Source: Eopsaltria australis
Taxonomy: Eukaryota > Chordata > Aves > Passeriformes > Petroicidae
Reading direction: 5' to 3'
Assembly: GCA_034509425.1 (NCBI GenBank)
Contig: JAVTVJ010000450.1
Span: 620,001-684,000 of the forward strand
Length of the DNA: 64,000 nucleotides
Shown here piece by piece: positions 36,135 through 49,195 of this stretch (positions within the stretch are counted from its first letter, which is position 1; every line of letters begins with the position of its first letter). Under the pieces are notes generated by a model, which was not told the origin of the DNA, ran no database searches, and saw nothing but the letters and a program-made list of their open reading frames with translations. The translations under genes were made by a program, and so were the position numbers.

Positions 36135-39100
36135 CCGTGTTGTCCGTGGTCCCTCCCTTGTACCCCACTCTGGGATTGCAACTTGCCTCCCAAAGCACAA
36201 TCCGCAGGTGAAGAGTCCAATTGCAAAATCCACACTGAAAATGTGGATGCAGAGGGGTGAGAAATGAGGATTTTTGGGCAAGAAGAAAATATTTATGGCT
36301 GGTATTTGAAAATAGGAGAGAGTTACTGCAGTAGAGATACACACACAGGTTCTTCCTGAGTGCTGGGACTGCAAAGAGGACGAAACTCAAACCTCAGCAG
36401 CTGTGTTGGGTTGGGAATTGAGAAGTCTCTGGTAAAACCAAGAGATGAGTCCATGAGAAGGTTTGCAAACCTTAATCTGCTGAAAAGTGTCATAGACAGT
36501 TGCTGGATATTCAGTTTTTTATTCTGTATTGTCTGATCCATTTCCCTGAGCAATAAACTGAAGAGAGATAAAATGAGATGACATTCAATGTGCAGTGACA
36601 TTCCTCATGACGGGTAGGTGGGGATTTGTCATTAATTTCTCCTTTTGATTATACACAATAATGAATAGATATGTGTAAAATATAGCTAGATAGATACAGC
36701 AAATCTTTGCACCTGGTCCGTGGGAGCATTGCAAACTTGTAAATATCATTTAGTGATATTTAACAAACCAGCCAGGGTTTGACAAAAATAAACAGCACCA
36801 GTGTGAAAGAAAGCAAGAATTTTCATTAAACAACATCTTACAAAATGAGTTATATTTAACTTCTTTAAACCAGCCTTGGCACACAAACTGTGGTATTTTT
36901 CTTGGCACACTCTATAGGTTATGTCTTGTGCAAGGAAGAAAAACTTTGGCTCTTCATTTGGGAATTATGATTTAGCATGAACTGAATTTTTAATACGCAA
37001 TTAAATATATTACACATAGACACAAATATCGATCTGTGATTAAATAAATATATTTTTAAAAGCTTCACAATACCCCTACATACATTTCAAATGTGCACAT
37101 CTATATGCACATATGTGGATAAGCTTGATTTTCAAGCCTGTTCCCTAGCTACCACAGAAAAAGAATTCTGCTGTATTTTCAAAGCTGAGCCTCCTATCAC
37201 AAGCTTTCCCCTTGGAGTCTTATAATAATTTCAAAGCATTGGAACTAAGTTTTCAGTCTTTAGCTGGGGAAAATCAGTATAACTCTGTATTCACTACAAC
37301 ATGGAAAGTCACAGACAGGCTGTCCAAGGCATTTAAAGCCTTAAAAAAATTCCTTTACCACACATCAGTCTATGGAGGGTGAAATTTGTGAAGAACCCCT
37401 TGTTACTGACCTGGGGAGGGCTCTGCTATCACCCCTATTTTTGCTGCTGGTGAAAAGTAACAACTTGGAAGTGCTGCTGACTTAGCTGGTGACAAAAACC
37501 ATCCATACTACAGATGCTGTAGTACTGCTTCTGGGCATCCTGGCAATATTAACTGAGCCATTCAAGTATATTATAAATCTATTTATTTATAGCTCTCATA
37601 TGTGTCAAGACAAGTGTCCTCAGCAAAATAAAACAGAGACAAAGGCCATAACCATGTCCATCAAGACTAAGTCAGACAGTAAGAAGGTGAAGTGGTCAAA
37701 CTAAGAAGCCAGGCAGGCATCTCCCAAGCGTCCTGCTCAGTCTCAATAGCAATAACCCCTCACTTGAAATAATCCCTTCTCTATTCCCCATCCTATTTCC
37801 ACTATCAGCCTAGAGATTCAGGAAATTAGATTCAATTCCTTGGTTAGAAAACTCCCATTCCATGCAGACACTGGGGTGGAAGGCAAGTCAAACTTCCTTT
37901 AAGCTCTTTTTCTCCCCAGAAGTGCTATGTTATTGTCATTATGCTAATAAAGTCCACTCAGGTTGTGTGAATACTCTCCTATTTTTTTCATAAAACACAT
38001 ATAACAAAGAAATAAATTTCACCAGTGATTGATTGGCAGCTGTCAAGTAACACACACAGCAATTCAGGTACCAGGAATTGCTGCTGTTTATCTGGGCACC
38101 ATAAAAACCTATTGCAAAAGCTGATGTTCTTGAAAGGATCTTCTGAAGCAAGAGCCTGGCAAAAAATTATTGTTGTAATTTCATTTGCTTTTCCCTGGTT
38201 TCCACACGCAAGTTAAGGTTACCAAGGCAGTGCTGTTCTGATCTGAGATTTATGTAAAGAAAATGTAAAGCCAGTCTGGAGTACTGGGTGATTTTCTTGA
38301 GCCAAACCTTCATGCTAAGCACTCATTTCCAGAGTCTTACAAACAAACACTAACTGTGCTATGCAATATTCTCGTGACTCTTGAAGTATTTAATAAATTT
38401 CAACACAGCTCTATATCTGACAAGAATCAGCACTTCATTTCAAATCACTTCATAGTAATGAATAATTTGCCCTACATAAAGCATCCCATTTTCCCTCTTT
38501 GTGAACCATCCACAAGCAGGTTATCATTTTTAAAAGTATATTTTTGTGCACAATTATTTACCATGTAATTTCTGCAAATAATTAGTGTTCTTAATTTTTC
38601 TTGTAAGTGATCAGATAGACGTTTAGAACAGCAGAAGTTGGAGTGGGGTATGGTTAGCACATTCCCAGTGGGAGCTACATAAACTTCATGCCAGGGTTAT
38701 GGGAATTCCTGTCCTGTTCTTCCACTACTCTCTATTATTTATTAAAATGTCCTATTAAGTCACTATAGTTTCAGTTATGAATTTGAGTATAAAATAAATC
38801 GTATATAAAAATCTGTAAACCAAAGCAATATTTCTTTAAAAATGGATTGTTTATGTAAAAAACTCCTCAATTAACACTTCAAAACCATTAATCTAAATTA
38901 AATCTTTTATTAAATGGCTCGGGATCTCAGCTAACCAAAACAAATGCAACAGTAGCTTGGTCAGAGCAGGAATGCTGATTTACTCCAGTTCAGCCTCTTC
39001 CTAATGATTCAGAGCTGTTGAACGTGACACTCCCACACCCTTTACTTGTCAAAAGCTCTGATCCAGAAAACATTTTGAGGACAGAAAGTAGAGAGAGGAC

Positions 39101-40190
39101 TCCCAGCCATGCTGGGGATCTGCCAAGGCAAGATGTAGTAGCGGTGTACAGCTGGGAGGACTATGTTTAAAAGATTTAGCATTTGTTAGTCACATTTCAG
39201 ACTTCGAAGAAATGAAGAGTGTAAAGTTATTTTTGGTGCATGCATTCTAATGATACCACATAAAGTTGGTACCATAGGCTCAGACATAAAATTTTAAATG
39301 AACTAGAAGAAAAATATGGCATTACTTATTTGTGCTGCCTCGAAACAACAAGATCGGTCGTTGCTTCAGCTTTTTACAAGTCTCATCTTTTCTTCTGTAT
39401 CATGAGAGAGCAGCTGACAAAATAAACATGTTGAGAGACATTTTTGCATTTGTTACTTAATAAAAACTTCCAGTGCAGTTCAGGCATAGGAACTCATCTC
39501 TGCTCCCTGTGTTCCTTGTTCTTGAGAAAGATGCCAAGGTCGTTAGGTGCCAAAAGACACATTTAAATGCCTACAGAGGTTGAGCTCCCTGGGAATTGGA
39601 TGCCTGGCTTAATTACTTGCCTTGAAAATTGCTATCTCCATCTTAAGTTGCTTTTCTAACCTTGAAAATTTGGCCTTAAACTGATCCTGAAAATTAGATT
39701 TAGAGACATAACATACCGTTGGCATTTTATCTGGGATCTCAATACCAAAGAATGGGCTCCTATTATTGAATAATTAAGGAAAAAACATAAATTATTCAGG
39801 GGAGCTGTGTTTTCCTCCCCAAAGGAAGCTGTTATATCCCAAACCTGAGCCTGCAGACAAACAAGCTTCTGTCCTGCTGAGTTACAGCCACCCCAGGCTG
39901 GATGACAGGAATTGCTGCAACTGCTCCACCTCCTCCTGGGCACCCGTCTCACCATCAGCAGAGGCAGCTGCTCCACCAGGGTAACTCAGGCACAGGTTGT
40001 AACCAAGAAAAGTGGTTTTTGTCCAGTTAAACCCCTCTCCTCTGAATGGACCTTTCCCTCCTCACTGTCCAGATTGCCTAGAGGGGCTGAAAATCCTTCA
40101 CCTGGGGTTAGTTCTCCCTGAAATGACCCCCACTCTGTTGGACAGCCTGACACCAACCCCTGCATGAGGCAGTACCTGACACTCATTCCA
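36135..40190. other. AT-rich unique DNA
   Basis: No ORF over about 120 codons and no domain. The 36,950-37,100 and 38,700-38,900 parts are very AT-rich. GATA-like units (TAGATAGATA, 36,690) are too few to count as a microsatellite. The 39,300-39,430 part keeps several CpGs and looks conserved, without proof. Confidence 0.5.
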
Positions 40191-40197
40191 GCTGCAG

Positions 40198-40257
40198 CTT
40201 GATGTGGTTTTAGTTTCTAAAAGATATTCTGCCTTGATGTGGTTTTAGGTTCTAAAA
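40198..40257. repeat. 35-bp period duplication
   Basis: CTTGATGTGGTTTTAG begins at 40,198 and again at 40,233, each followed by a near-identical TTCTAAAA. One base in the shared part differs. The duplication lies less than 200 bases before a CR1 insertion. Confidence 0.8.
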
Positions 40258-40302
40258 AATCAGTTCAGCTGTTCAGCAGATCAGGCATGGACATCAAGCA
40301 CC

Positions 40303-40340
40303 CCAAGGTGACAGCAGCCACTCCAAGGTGACAGCAGCCA
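40303..40340. repeat. 20-bp tandem duplication
   Basis: CCAAGGTGACAGCAGCCA occurs at 40,303-40,320 and identically at 40,323-40,340. It is the second short tandem duplication within 150 bases and sits next to the CR1 that starts at 40,385. Confidence 0.85.
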
Positions 40341-40384
40341 CATGAACTCCTGCAGGACAGGTGCTGTAGGAGACTCCAAAGTTA

Positions 40385-40790
40385 TTATGGAATCATGGAA
40401 TGGTTTGGGTTGAAAGAGACATTAAAGCCCACCTCATTCCACACCCTGTCATGCACAGGAACACCTTCCACTATCCCAGGGCTGCTCCAAACCTCATCCA
40501 GCCTGGCCTTGGACACTTCCAGGGATCCAGGGGCAGCCACAGCTTCTCTGGGCACCCTGTGCCAGGGCCTCCCCACCCTCTCAGGGAACAATTCCCTCTC
40601 AATATCCCATCCATCCCTGCCCACTGGCAGTGGGAAGCCATTCCCTGTGTTCTGTCCCTCCATCCCTTGTCCCAGTCCCTCCCCAGCTCTCCTGGAGCCC
40701 CTTTAGGCACTGGAAGGGGCACTGAGCTCTCCCTGAAGCCTCCTCTACTCCAGCCCCACACCTGGCTCTGCTCACATCTCCCTCACCTCA
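40385..40790 (-). mobile_element. CR1 LINE 3' end, antisense, about 400 bp
   Basis: The plus strand begins ATGGAATCATGGAATGGTTT (the inverted CR1 tail). It continues through CACCTTCCACTATCCCAGGG, CAGCCTGGCCTTGGACACTT and CAGCCACAGCTTCTCTGGGC, then CTGAAGCCTCCTCTACTCCAG. All of these are landmarks of the antisense CR1 3' untranslated region. It is the longest CR1 copy in the window. The 183-codon plus-strand ORF and its overlapping frames here are by-products of this GC-rich repeat. The 5' truncation point near 40,790 is approximate. Confidence 0.92.
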
Positions 40791-41702
40791 GCTGTACCAG
40801 GTCTTGTTTGAACAACAATGCAAAGCACTTTTCCCACTCCCTTCCTCTGGCAAAGGCACATACAAAGGTCCTGGATCACACCCCAAAACAGCAGCTTTTT
40901 CCTCTCCTCACCTACAGGCCTGATGGCTTGTGCCGATACCTAATTAATTAATTAAGGTTAGTTGAGGTCGGGGCCCAGAATCTGAGCAATTAAACTGTTT
41001 GCTCCCCTGCTAAAACAAACCCTGTGCACGAGGCGAGCTGCCAAGGCTGGAATTTGTGAAATTTGACTCAGGAGAGGAGGTGCCCAGTGCCTGTCCCTCA
41101 GGGCTGGCCGGGCTGTGCCGTGGGCTCAGGGATGGTACAGAAGAGGTGGGAAGAAGTCCTGCTAACTTTTGTTTTAAGGGTGACTTTTCCTGTCCTTACC
41201 ATGAACTTGAATATCTGGTATTTTAATTTTAAAGCGCAGCTCTTGAAATGGAGTGATTAGACATAATATCTCGCCTTTGACAAGAGAGCCTTTGTGGGTT
41301 CAAAGATGAGCTTGAAAATGAAAACTGATTAAAGCCTGAAGGGTCAGAGCCAAGGATGGAAACGAGAGTTACCTGACATGGATTTCTTTTCAGAGATCAC
41401 AGGCATTTAATCCTGTTGCATGATTCCTGACTTGTACAATTTAGTGGAGCAGGAGCAGAACGTGCAGCTGGTGGAGGGACGGAGGTGACCTGGGCTGGGC
41501 GAGGAGGGGGAGCTGGGATTCTGCTCCAGGGAATGGAGGTGCCTGCTGAGGTGAGCTGGCCCCTGCTCCCCAGACATTCATCACTACCTGGCCTGCCATA
41601 AACACATAAGCACACAGATCACTTGTGCTGTAAATAGCAGAGAGCCACCAGCTGTGAGGATTGTACTCAAAGCTTTAAAAATTGTGGTTTATTGTGAGGT
41701 TG

Positions 41703-41717
41703 TTTTTTTTTTTTTTT
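41703..41717. repeat. T15 homopolymer tract
   Basis: An uninterrupted T run following GTTGTG, with no element body recognised beside it. Confidence 0.88.
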
Positions 41718-44717
41718 CTTGCAAAACCCCTTCATACTCTTCAAGAAAATGAAGAAGAGCTGGAGAACAACCTAAATGCTGCTATAAACAGAAAATGAGC
41801 ATGCAGCTCATGGATATCATATGGTCACAGCTTGACAAAGCCCCTGGCACTTGGATCTGGATGGATCATGTTTATCACTGCCTGGATTTTCTGTCATTCT
41901 CAGGAATCTCTGTATTTTGCACTTGTTGTTAATTAATCCAGACTTGTTCTTAAGTGATCTAGAAGTTTTTAGAAAGTCCATTCCTCCCAAAACACTGGGC
42001 TTTGCCCAAGGATAATCCTGTAAGTGGCTAGAAAGGTTGTACCCACAGGATTTAATTCCTGTGAAAGCCTCCTAGACCTTCTGAGGTATAATAGATTAAA
42101 GGTCATTTAAATAATTATAGTTGATATAAAATTAAAACAGCTTTGATGGTACATCCCCACACACACAACTTGAAATAAACTTTTTTGAAGAAAAAAAATC
42201 CCCAGAGTTATTTACTCTAAAAGATTTATGTGACCCACTAACCCCTGCAGTGTCATGTACCTTAACTAATTAACTCTGCTCTTTATTGATCAGAAAAAAA
42301 CTCTATCACAACAAAACAAACAGCAGAAAACACCCCACAGGATTTTTCTAAATAAAGCAATTATTTATAAAATGGTTTTGGCCAGTTTACAAGAAGAACA
42401 TTCAGAGTCTCAGTGAACCTGGAGCCTGGGGGCACGCCATGGGAATCTGCCTCCTGGGCAAAACAAAGACTTGGAAAAATACTGGCAGAAACTCAGCTTC
42501 TACCTCATGTTTTAAGGGCTTCTGCTCCAATCTGGAGCTGCTCTGCTTTGACAGTAATCCAGTCTTCCTTTTCTCATCTCACTGGGAGGACTGTGGGCAG
42601 AAACACGGGGCTCTCCTTCACACCCTGTGAGGGCAGTTTTAGAGGGAGAAGAAAGGAAATGTATTTCTTCCTTCCTTCTTTTGACAAACAGTGAAAGGAA
42701 TCTGACCATCAGGAAGCATTTTTGGAAGCAAAATCTGCTTTTGGTTGGATTTGAGCTCTTTCATGGCTGATGACAATATCCAAGGCCAACACACTTTCTC
42801 CTGCAATGCTCCTTTTTCCTCTGGCCCATTTCCTTCCCAGTTTGACTCCCATTTCCCAGCTTTTGACACACAAGGTAGAACACAGAGACATGACAGGTCA
42901 GGGACAGGTCTCTACATAAATACTGCTTGTGAACAGCCTCCACTGGTGTCAGGGATGTGCAGGAAGCTGCGACTGTAAAAACCTGGTGATTACCCTCCCT
43001 CTGGGGAGGAGGAGGATAACAACCTTTAGACAAGCAAACCCACTTAGCAAAGCCATTAAATAAAGTCAGAGATACAGTTCCCTCTTGTATTGCTGCCCAC
43101 CTGAGTTTTTACCATGTAAGTCCTTTATCATCTCTGTGCCCAGAGATAAATGCAGGGCAGAACTGCTTTTTACCCTGCAGAGCCTCTTGGGTCTAGCACA
43201 GGTCTGATGACCCCAGTTCCTTCTTTGCTCATCCTCTACACACAAAAAGAGAGGCCTTGATGCAGGAAAATACTTGAGGAGCTGCTTGATTTATTTAGGC
43301 ACATTCTTGTAACCCTGAGTGGATAGCTGAGCAGACCTGGACTTAAGAATATATTTAAGTATGGGACCAGAATGAGGAATGCAGCTGCAGAGAAACACGG
43401 TGAAAACATTGCTAAAACTGTGTGGCAAATCCATGTCACAAACTGGGGCATCACAATGGCCAAGCTGCCACCACTACAGATGGTTTTCCTCAGCCAGAAA
43501 TCTGCTTTATTCTGCCACATAAAAAATTAAAACACCTTGCTAAAGAATCCTCTGGTTTACAAGACAAGTTGGTCTGGAGAGAATATAAATGTGTTGGCTG
43601 CTTCATTGGCAGTCTATGCTTCAGATTTATTTTTTTAAGATATAATGTCTGAAGCCATATTTCCCCGGTGATAAAAATCCCGTTAGTAATCCTGACAAAA
43701 TCCTAAAGGGCTAAAAAGCAATGAAGAGGATTTCTAATGGTAAGTTATAAATCCTTTTAGAGAATATCTTGGTTTAAAATAATTCAGGGGGAAAAAAATG
43801 AGTACCTTAGGAAGGAGGTAGTACTACTTAAAAAATCCAATGGTAAGATCAAGGACACTCAGGAGAAATGGCACTTCCTGAGGCAAGGAGGTGACACTGA
43901 GCAGCAGCTTTGGGTGCTCACTTGGCCAGTGAGGCACTGGGTACCTGAGGAGGGGTAAGAGAAGGAGAGATCATTTGTGCAGTGCTGGTTGCAGAAAATA
44001 TATTGAGTTCTACCCATTAGGGCAATAAAGAAGGTAAGTCAAGATCATGGGTACAAGTGATGTGTGCATCTGCAGGAAATTGGAATTTCAGAGCAAACAG
44101 GGATATTGGAATGGGGAAAAAAACAGCAGAGGGCATTTGGTTGGTTTCTCCTGTAACATGGACAAGGCTTCCCTTGGCTTAAATTGGTTTAAAACAACTT
44201 TATTTTGCATTGTGGATGACTTCCACTTGCTGTCCCACACACTGGTCAAGACCTGATTTTCAGGATTTTTTTTCACAGATAATTTGTGTCACATAAGTAT
44301 CTGATCTATAATTTTGATGATTATTTTAATTCACCTGGAGGTGGATGAATGCACATCTTTACAGACAGAACACATGTAGTGAAACTCACACCTGTGGAGT
44401 ACGAGAGGTTTTTTTGCTGCAAAAAGTATGTATGTTACAAAAACCCCAGAAATAACTCCAGGAAGTCTCAAACACTACAAATATATAGTTCACTCTAAAA
44501 GCTAAAAGGACAAACAGCATATCTAATATTATTCCTCTGCTACATTTACAATAAACCTGAATTTGGTGTGGAAACTGCTCATTGAAAGAAATGGGGGTGG
44601 TGAGGAATTAATTGGGGTCTCTGCACCTTGTGTCCCCAAATGCAGAACAAGAGCCATGATTAAGAATTCATTACATTCCATTATTAATTTATCAAAGAGG
44701 CTGCATTCTTCACTCAC

Positions 44718-44768
44718 CTGGGCTTTCAGTGGGATGAAATCAATTGGATTCCACAGGAATTGATAAAA
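44718..44768 (-). other. Candidate 51-base exon, minus strand
   Basis: On the minus strand the donor reads CCCAG|GTGAGTGAAG, a full consensus match. The acceptor 51 bases upstream is AAATGTAGCAG. The interval is exactly 17 codons and open in phase 0, reading FYQFLWNPIDFIPLKAQ. The acceptor's pyrimidine tract is poor, and 17 open codons prove little. The peptide is not recognised. Confidence 0.15.
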
Positions 44769-45004
44769 CTGCTACATTTAAATAAATAATTATGCACCTT
44801 CTGAAGATTTTTAAGCCCATTTATAGCCTTCTGGAGCAGAAGTGCATCAGTGGTTAAATTGTGCAGGCTGCAAAGGAATGATTACTGTGCTTTATCAGTG
44901 GCAGTGGTACTGCTTTTTACACAGTGAGTAATTAGAAAAGAGAACCCAGTGCTGAACATGCAGCTGACAAGAGGCTGGGGAATCTCTCGGGGACAGACTT
45001 AGAA

Positions 45005-45190
45005 AAGCGATCTTGATAAATTGGAGAAACAGATTGAAATGGAGAAAATGAAATTCATGGAAGACAAATGCAAAGTACTGAGGTGTGGAAGGGAAATCAG
45101 ACGTCCCAGCACCATGCTGAGACACAGCTGGAGGTACAGGGCAATGCAAACTGAAATGAGGGGAGGCTGTGGTGGGGTTTTTGGGTATCT
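45005..45190 (+). mobile_element. CR1 LINE fragment, C-terminal part of the reverse-transcriptase ORF
   Basis: The plus frame reads LDKLEKQIEMEKMKFMEDKC followed by KVLRCGREI. This matches the CR1 ORF2 region after the catalytic core, where the family has 'L..LE.W.....MKFN..KCKVLHLG'. At DNA level TGAAATTCATGGAAGACAAA and TGCAAAGTACTGAG are close to the CR1 consensus. Upstream and downstream limits are unclear, and there is no attached 3' tail. It is a decayed internal fragment that does not encode a working enzyme. Confidence 0.75.
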
Positions 45191-48100
45191 GCATGTGCAG
45201 AGCAGCACCAGGAGCTGCAGGGAGTGTGAGCTGAAGGATGCTCCCCTGGGACCCTTCACAGTGGGGCAGCCCCTGCCTTCCTCCTCAAGTGCCTTTTGTT
45301 TTCTCATGTGCTGATAGCCCAAGCTCACAATTGGATTTAGCCTGAAATATTTTATTCAGTAGATTTGATTTTATCTGCTCAGCGAGGAGTTTTGGGATGG
45401 CTCCAACCCCTGCGTGTGAATAACTTAATCCCTCAAAAAAAATTTGCCTGGCCCTAAATCTAATCTGGACCTGGAACACTCCTGTGGAAGCCATGGAAGC
45501 CATTTCCAGGTGGAAAGACACGAGCAAGACGTGCTGCAGGCAGCAGGACAAAACAAAATCTGTTGCAGGGGAAATCAGGGGGTGAGGGAAAACCTGTGAG
45601 TGCCCTGAGGGGTTCAGCCTGAAATTCAATCAAACGTGCAGGGGGGTACTGCAGGACTTCCTTGGGCCACCTGGCCAGTATTTAAACAGCATGTTCAGCC
45701 TCTCCTGGGCAGCATCACAGGTGGGATTTTCATCTGAAAGTAAAGTTCCATTTATCCTCTTTGTAACTGCAGCAATTCCTTGTCAGACATTCCTCATACA
45801 GCAATATATGGCACACTGTGTTTCTAGAAATGGTTCTCAGTCACACCTTTGCTAATTCAAAATGAGAATGTAATGGTATGGCAAATTAATGCTGTTTCTC
45901 TGCTGTGTCACATAAAACTTGTTCCATATTCATGTAATAGCTTATTACTGATATGATAAAATAATATGGACACTGAAAAGCCATTTGTTTTAGAAGCACT
46001 GTGAACATTAAACCTTACAATAACTATAGTGACTACTATAACATACAGCAGCACTTATAAAAACCTTGTAGGTTCAGCAATCAGCTGCTGAATAGATTGT
46101 GTATTAAATAAAAATAATGTCTGGCAAAATAAAAGTGCTTTGTGATGAAGAGGAAAGGCCTTTTAATTGCTTGTGAAGAGAACGTATCATAGCAAAGTAA
46201 TTAATCAAATAAGTCCCCCACTGAAGAATGGTTCAGGACTCATGGGTCTCAGAACACATCCTAAGAAGGCAGAATCATTTATGTGTGCCAGCCTTTTCCA
46301 CCTCATCTGGGGAGGTTTGTTCTGCCAGAGCCCTACCTGGGAGTATTCCCCCTGCCCAGGAGAAAATGATGACTTCAAGGGCTGTGAAGAGCAGCTCATG
46401 AGGCATCTCTCACTTCTTTTGGCTTTGGACTAGGTTAGGTTTTGAACTAGGTTAGGCTTTGGATCCTGTCTCTGTGTACCAGACACAGCCTTTCTTTTAA
46501 CCTTAAGATGCCTATTATCCACAACAAAAAGAAGGAGTCACTGATACATGAGGATAACTCCAGAGTCACTGGTCTAAACATGTATCAGACCAAAATTAGA
46601 ACCAATTTAATTCTGGAAAGCAAAACCTGCTTCATACAGAATTGCAAACAGTCTCCACATTTCTGAAAGAGCTGCTCTCCAGGTGAGGGTACAAGGCTAT
46701 GGAGCTCATGTTTATATCACAGTGGGAACAGGTCCATCTTTATGACACAGACATTTGTAACCCAGTCAGACACAGTGCACACATCCTACTGTAATATTTA
46801 ATCAAAACAGGGATAGCTCCACCCTGCACTTGAAATCTGAAATCATATGGTATATTATTTGGCCAGAGTTTTACTAAAGTCTCTGTCTGTAAAGCTTCTC
46901 ACAGCACATGAAAATATTGCACAGACAACAAGAAAATCTGCTACTCACAGGAGTTTGTATTGGAAGATGTGGGGGACTTGTTGGATAATAAAGACTCAGG
47001 GGAAAACCATTCATAAATACACAGCCTATTTCAAAGCATCACAAATTGAGGAGTCTGAGACATTTTAGCAAACCTCCAAACTACATTTTAAACTCTCCAG
47101 TTATGAAACAAATTGCTCCACATTGAGTCACTATCGAGAGAAAACTACCTTTAATGCTAGCAGAAAGTGTGTTGCAGAAATCCCTCACATCTGCAAAGCA
47201 CCTCACTTAAATGATAATTATGTTCCATAAAGTGCTGTTACTCTTAGTCACTATTTACTTTATCTATTCTGAGTCATGTTAAGTGTAGTGTCTCAGCTGC
47301 AGAGAATTTCATTACACCATTTGTTAAAGCATCTTTAATAGGCCAATTTCAGCATCCATCTACTGTATCTCACTAAATGGTTTTTATTTGCTAAATGGTG
47401 CAGTTTAGATGAAACACACTTCAACAAGAAATGCAGTTGTACTACTACAGATGTCACACTAACAGCCAGGATTTCTCTGAGATCTCTGTGCCTACCAGGG
47501 AAGTGAGGTTGCAATCAGTGGGATCTATTTTGAATCCTTACACTAGTAAAGCTGTGACTAAACTGCTTGGGACTAGAACCAAAATTTGAAATTAAGCGAG
47601 AATTTGGAGGTTTATTCAGAAGAAATAAAAATATTTCTTTGATGTTTTAATTTGTAACTTCTAATGGATTAAAAACATATAGATTAGAAGGTGAAATAAA
47701 TACTTCAAGGACCTTATTGGCTGTTCAGTACTTCAGTCATAATTTGTATGGCAGTGAGACATTCAAATAAAACAAATTTACCATGCATTGTAAATAAAAC
47801 AGAGTACAGCAGTCAGTCAGTGTGGTTACCTGCTCTAATTCTCTCTATCTATTTGTCTTCAATCAAGCCATCCATATTTTCAAAATTACATACTTTAAAC
47901 ATCGTTGGAGGAAAAACTATCAAGTCCAGTTCACACTAGAACATTTTAGTCCTGTATATCTGTATTTAATCACTGTCACAGTGTAGGTAAAAGTCCAAGC
48001 TTCAGCCTTGGGGTTTTTTACAGTATTCCTTCAGGCTTGTTCCTGCTCCAGCCTTGACCAGACAGGTCTGCTACGAGCAGGCTCCAATCCTGTGTGACTG

Positions 48101-49018
48101 CTCTTTAAATTACTCTGTGTTGATTTTGTCCAGGGTCTGATTCCTGCATCTTATCTTCCTTTTCCTTCCTAAATACCCCATACTTTCACACAGCTAAATC
48201 CAGAACTTCAGAGCCCTTTCAGTCTCTATTAGGTGAAAGAAAGAGAACTATCACTCCAGCTGACACCACTCAAGTGATGCTATCAGTTACATTAATGCCT
48301 GGAAAGGGTATCTCCACTGAGAGCTGCCAGCAAGCAAACATGCCTGGAATTCAGCAGGAGCCTTCAGGCACTGAGGACAGATGGTTTGGCCAACCTGGCG
48401 ACTTCCAGTTTAATTCCCTCATTTAACACTGCCCATCCTCTTCTACTCAAGTGAACACTTCCACCTCCTCCTGGAGGAGTCTCTGCACAGGATCAGAGCA
48501 GCAAAATGTTGGTCCCTTACTTCTATAAATTTGTGTGACTTTTATGCATCCCAGGCAGACTCCTATGTCTTGATCATCACTACATATCACAGAAGTTTCC
48601 AGGAAAACAAGATGTAAATACAGAGTTCATTGTGTAATTAAAAATCCATAGATTTTTCCTGAAAATCAGAGAAAAAAAATCTACAAAGCTATCTACATTT
48701 GCATGGCCTACTACACTCTTGAATGATGTGTTTGCAATGTGAAAAATAGACATTTACAGAGGAAGGCAAGACAGACTCTCTGCTGCCATGGCTTCTTGGG
48801 GCTGGCACCTGAGAAGATCTGCTAAGGAATGGTCAAGATAAACTCCCACAGTGTCCCTCGCCCATCTCAAGCTTTTCCATCCCTCTGGGGGGAAAGTGAG
48901 AAGTCTACCAAGCTATCTTTAAAGAGGATTGAGGTGAAACCAATGAAAGAAGCAGCTGGAGGGGCAGGTACTCGATGAAACACTGTGTTAGAGAAGTCAG
49001 TTAGCCCTGTGTCTGTTC
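45191..49018. other. Unique DNA with conserved-looking parts
   Basis: No ORF above about 115 codons and no domain. A 17-bp period duplication of ACTAGGTTAGG lies at 46,429-46,456. The 45,840-46,160 and 47,190-47,420 parts are repeat-free, AT-rich but balanced, and resemble conserved non-coding sequence. Confidence 0.45.
46429..46456. repeat. Short duplication of ACTAGGTTAGG
   Basis: Two identical 11-base copies with a 17-base period, flanked on both sides by GGCTTTGGA-like sequence that extends the similarity. Confidence 0.75.
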
Positions 49019-49195
49019 CTAGAATCACTGAATCCCCTGATTCTTGCCCACAAGCATCACTGAGCTGGACCCCAGGACACCCCAACAATCCCACCCTGTG
49101 CCCAGGAGTGTTGTCCAAACGCTCCTGGAGCTCTGGCAGCCTTGGGGCTGTGACCATTCCCTGGGGAGCCTGGGCAGTGCTTGGCCACATCCCTG
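49019..49195 (-). mobile_element. CR1 LINE 3' end, antisense
   Basis: The plus strand starts TAGAATCACTGAATCC (the inverted tail). It then runs CAGGAGTGTTGTCCAAACGC, CTGGAGCTCTGGCAGCCTTG and TGACCATTCCCTGGGGAGCC. This order is diagnostic of the antisense CR1 3' region, of a subfamily different from the copy at 40,385. The overlapping ORFs on both strands are consequences of the repeat. It is 5'-truncated, with the far end near 49,195. Confidence 0.86.

Larger units (their letters stand above)
40791..45004. other. Unique DNA, no gene recognised
   Basis: ORFs are under 100 codons. An AATTAATTAATTAA run lies near 40,942-40,955. A short GC-rich part is at 41,440-41,580. Poly(T) is at 41,703-41,717. 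CACAGGATTTAATTCCTGTG at 42,044-42,063 is a nearly perfect 20-bp palindrome. A 51-base exon-like interval on the minus strand lies at 44,718-44,768. Confidence 0.5.

Noticed and set aside
36683..36700. GATA microsatellite
   Set aside because: Only two to three TAGA units are present, too few to call a repeat array.
40400..40951. 183-codon plus-strand open frame as a gene
   Set aside because: Its first three quarters are antisense CR1 3' untranslated region (40,385-40,790), and overlapping frames on both strands are equally open.
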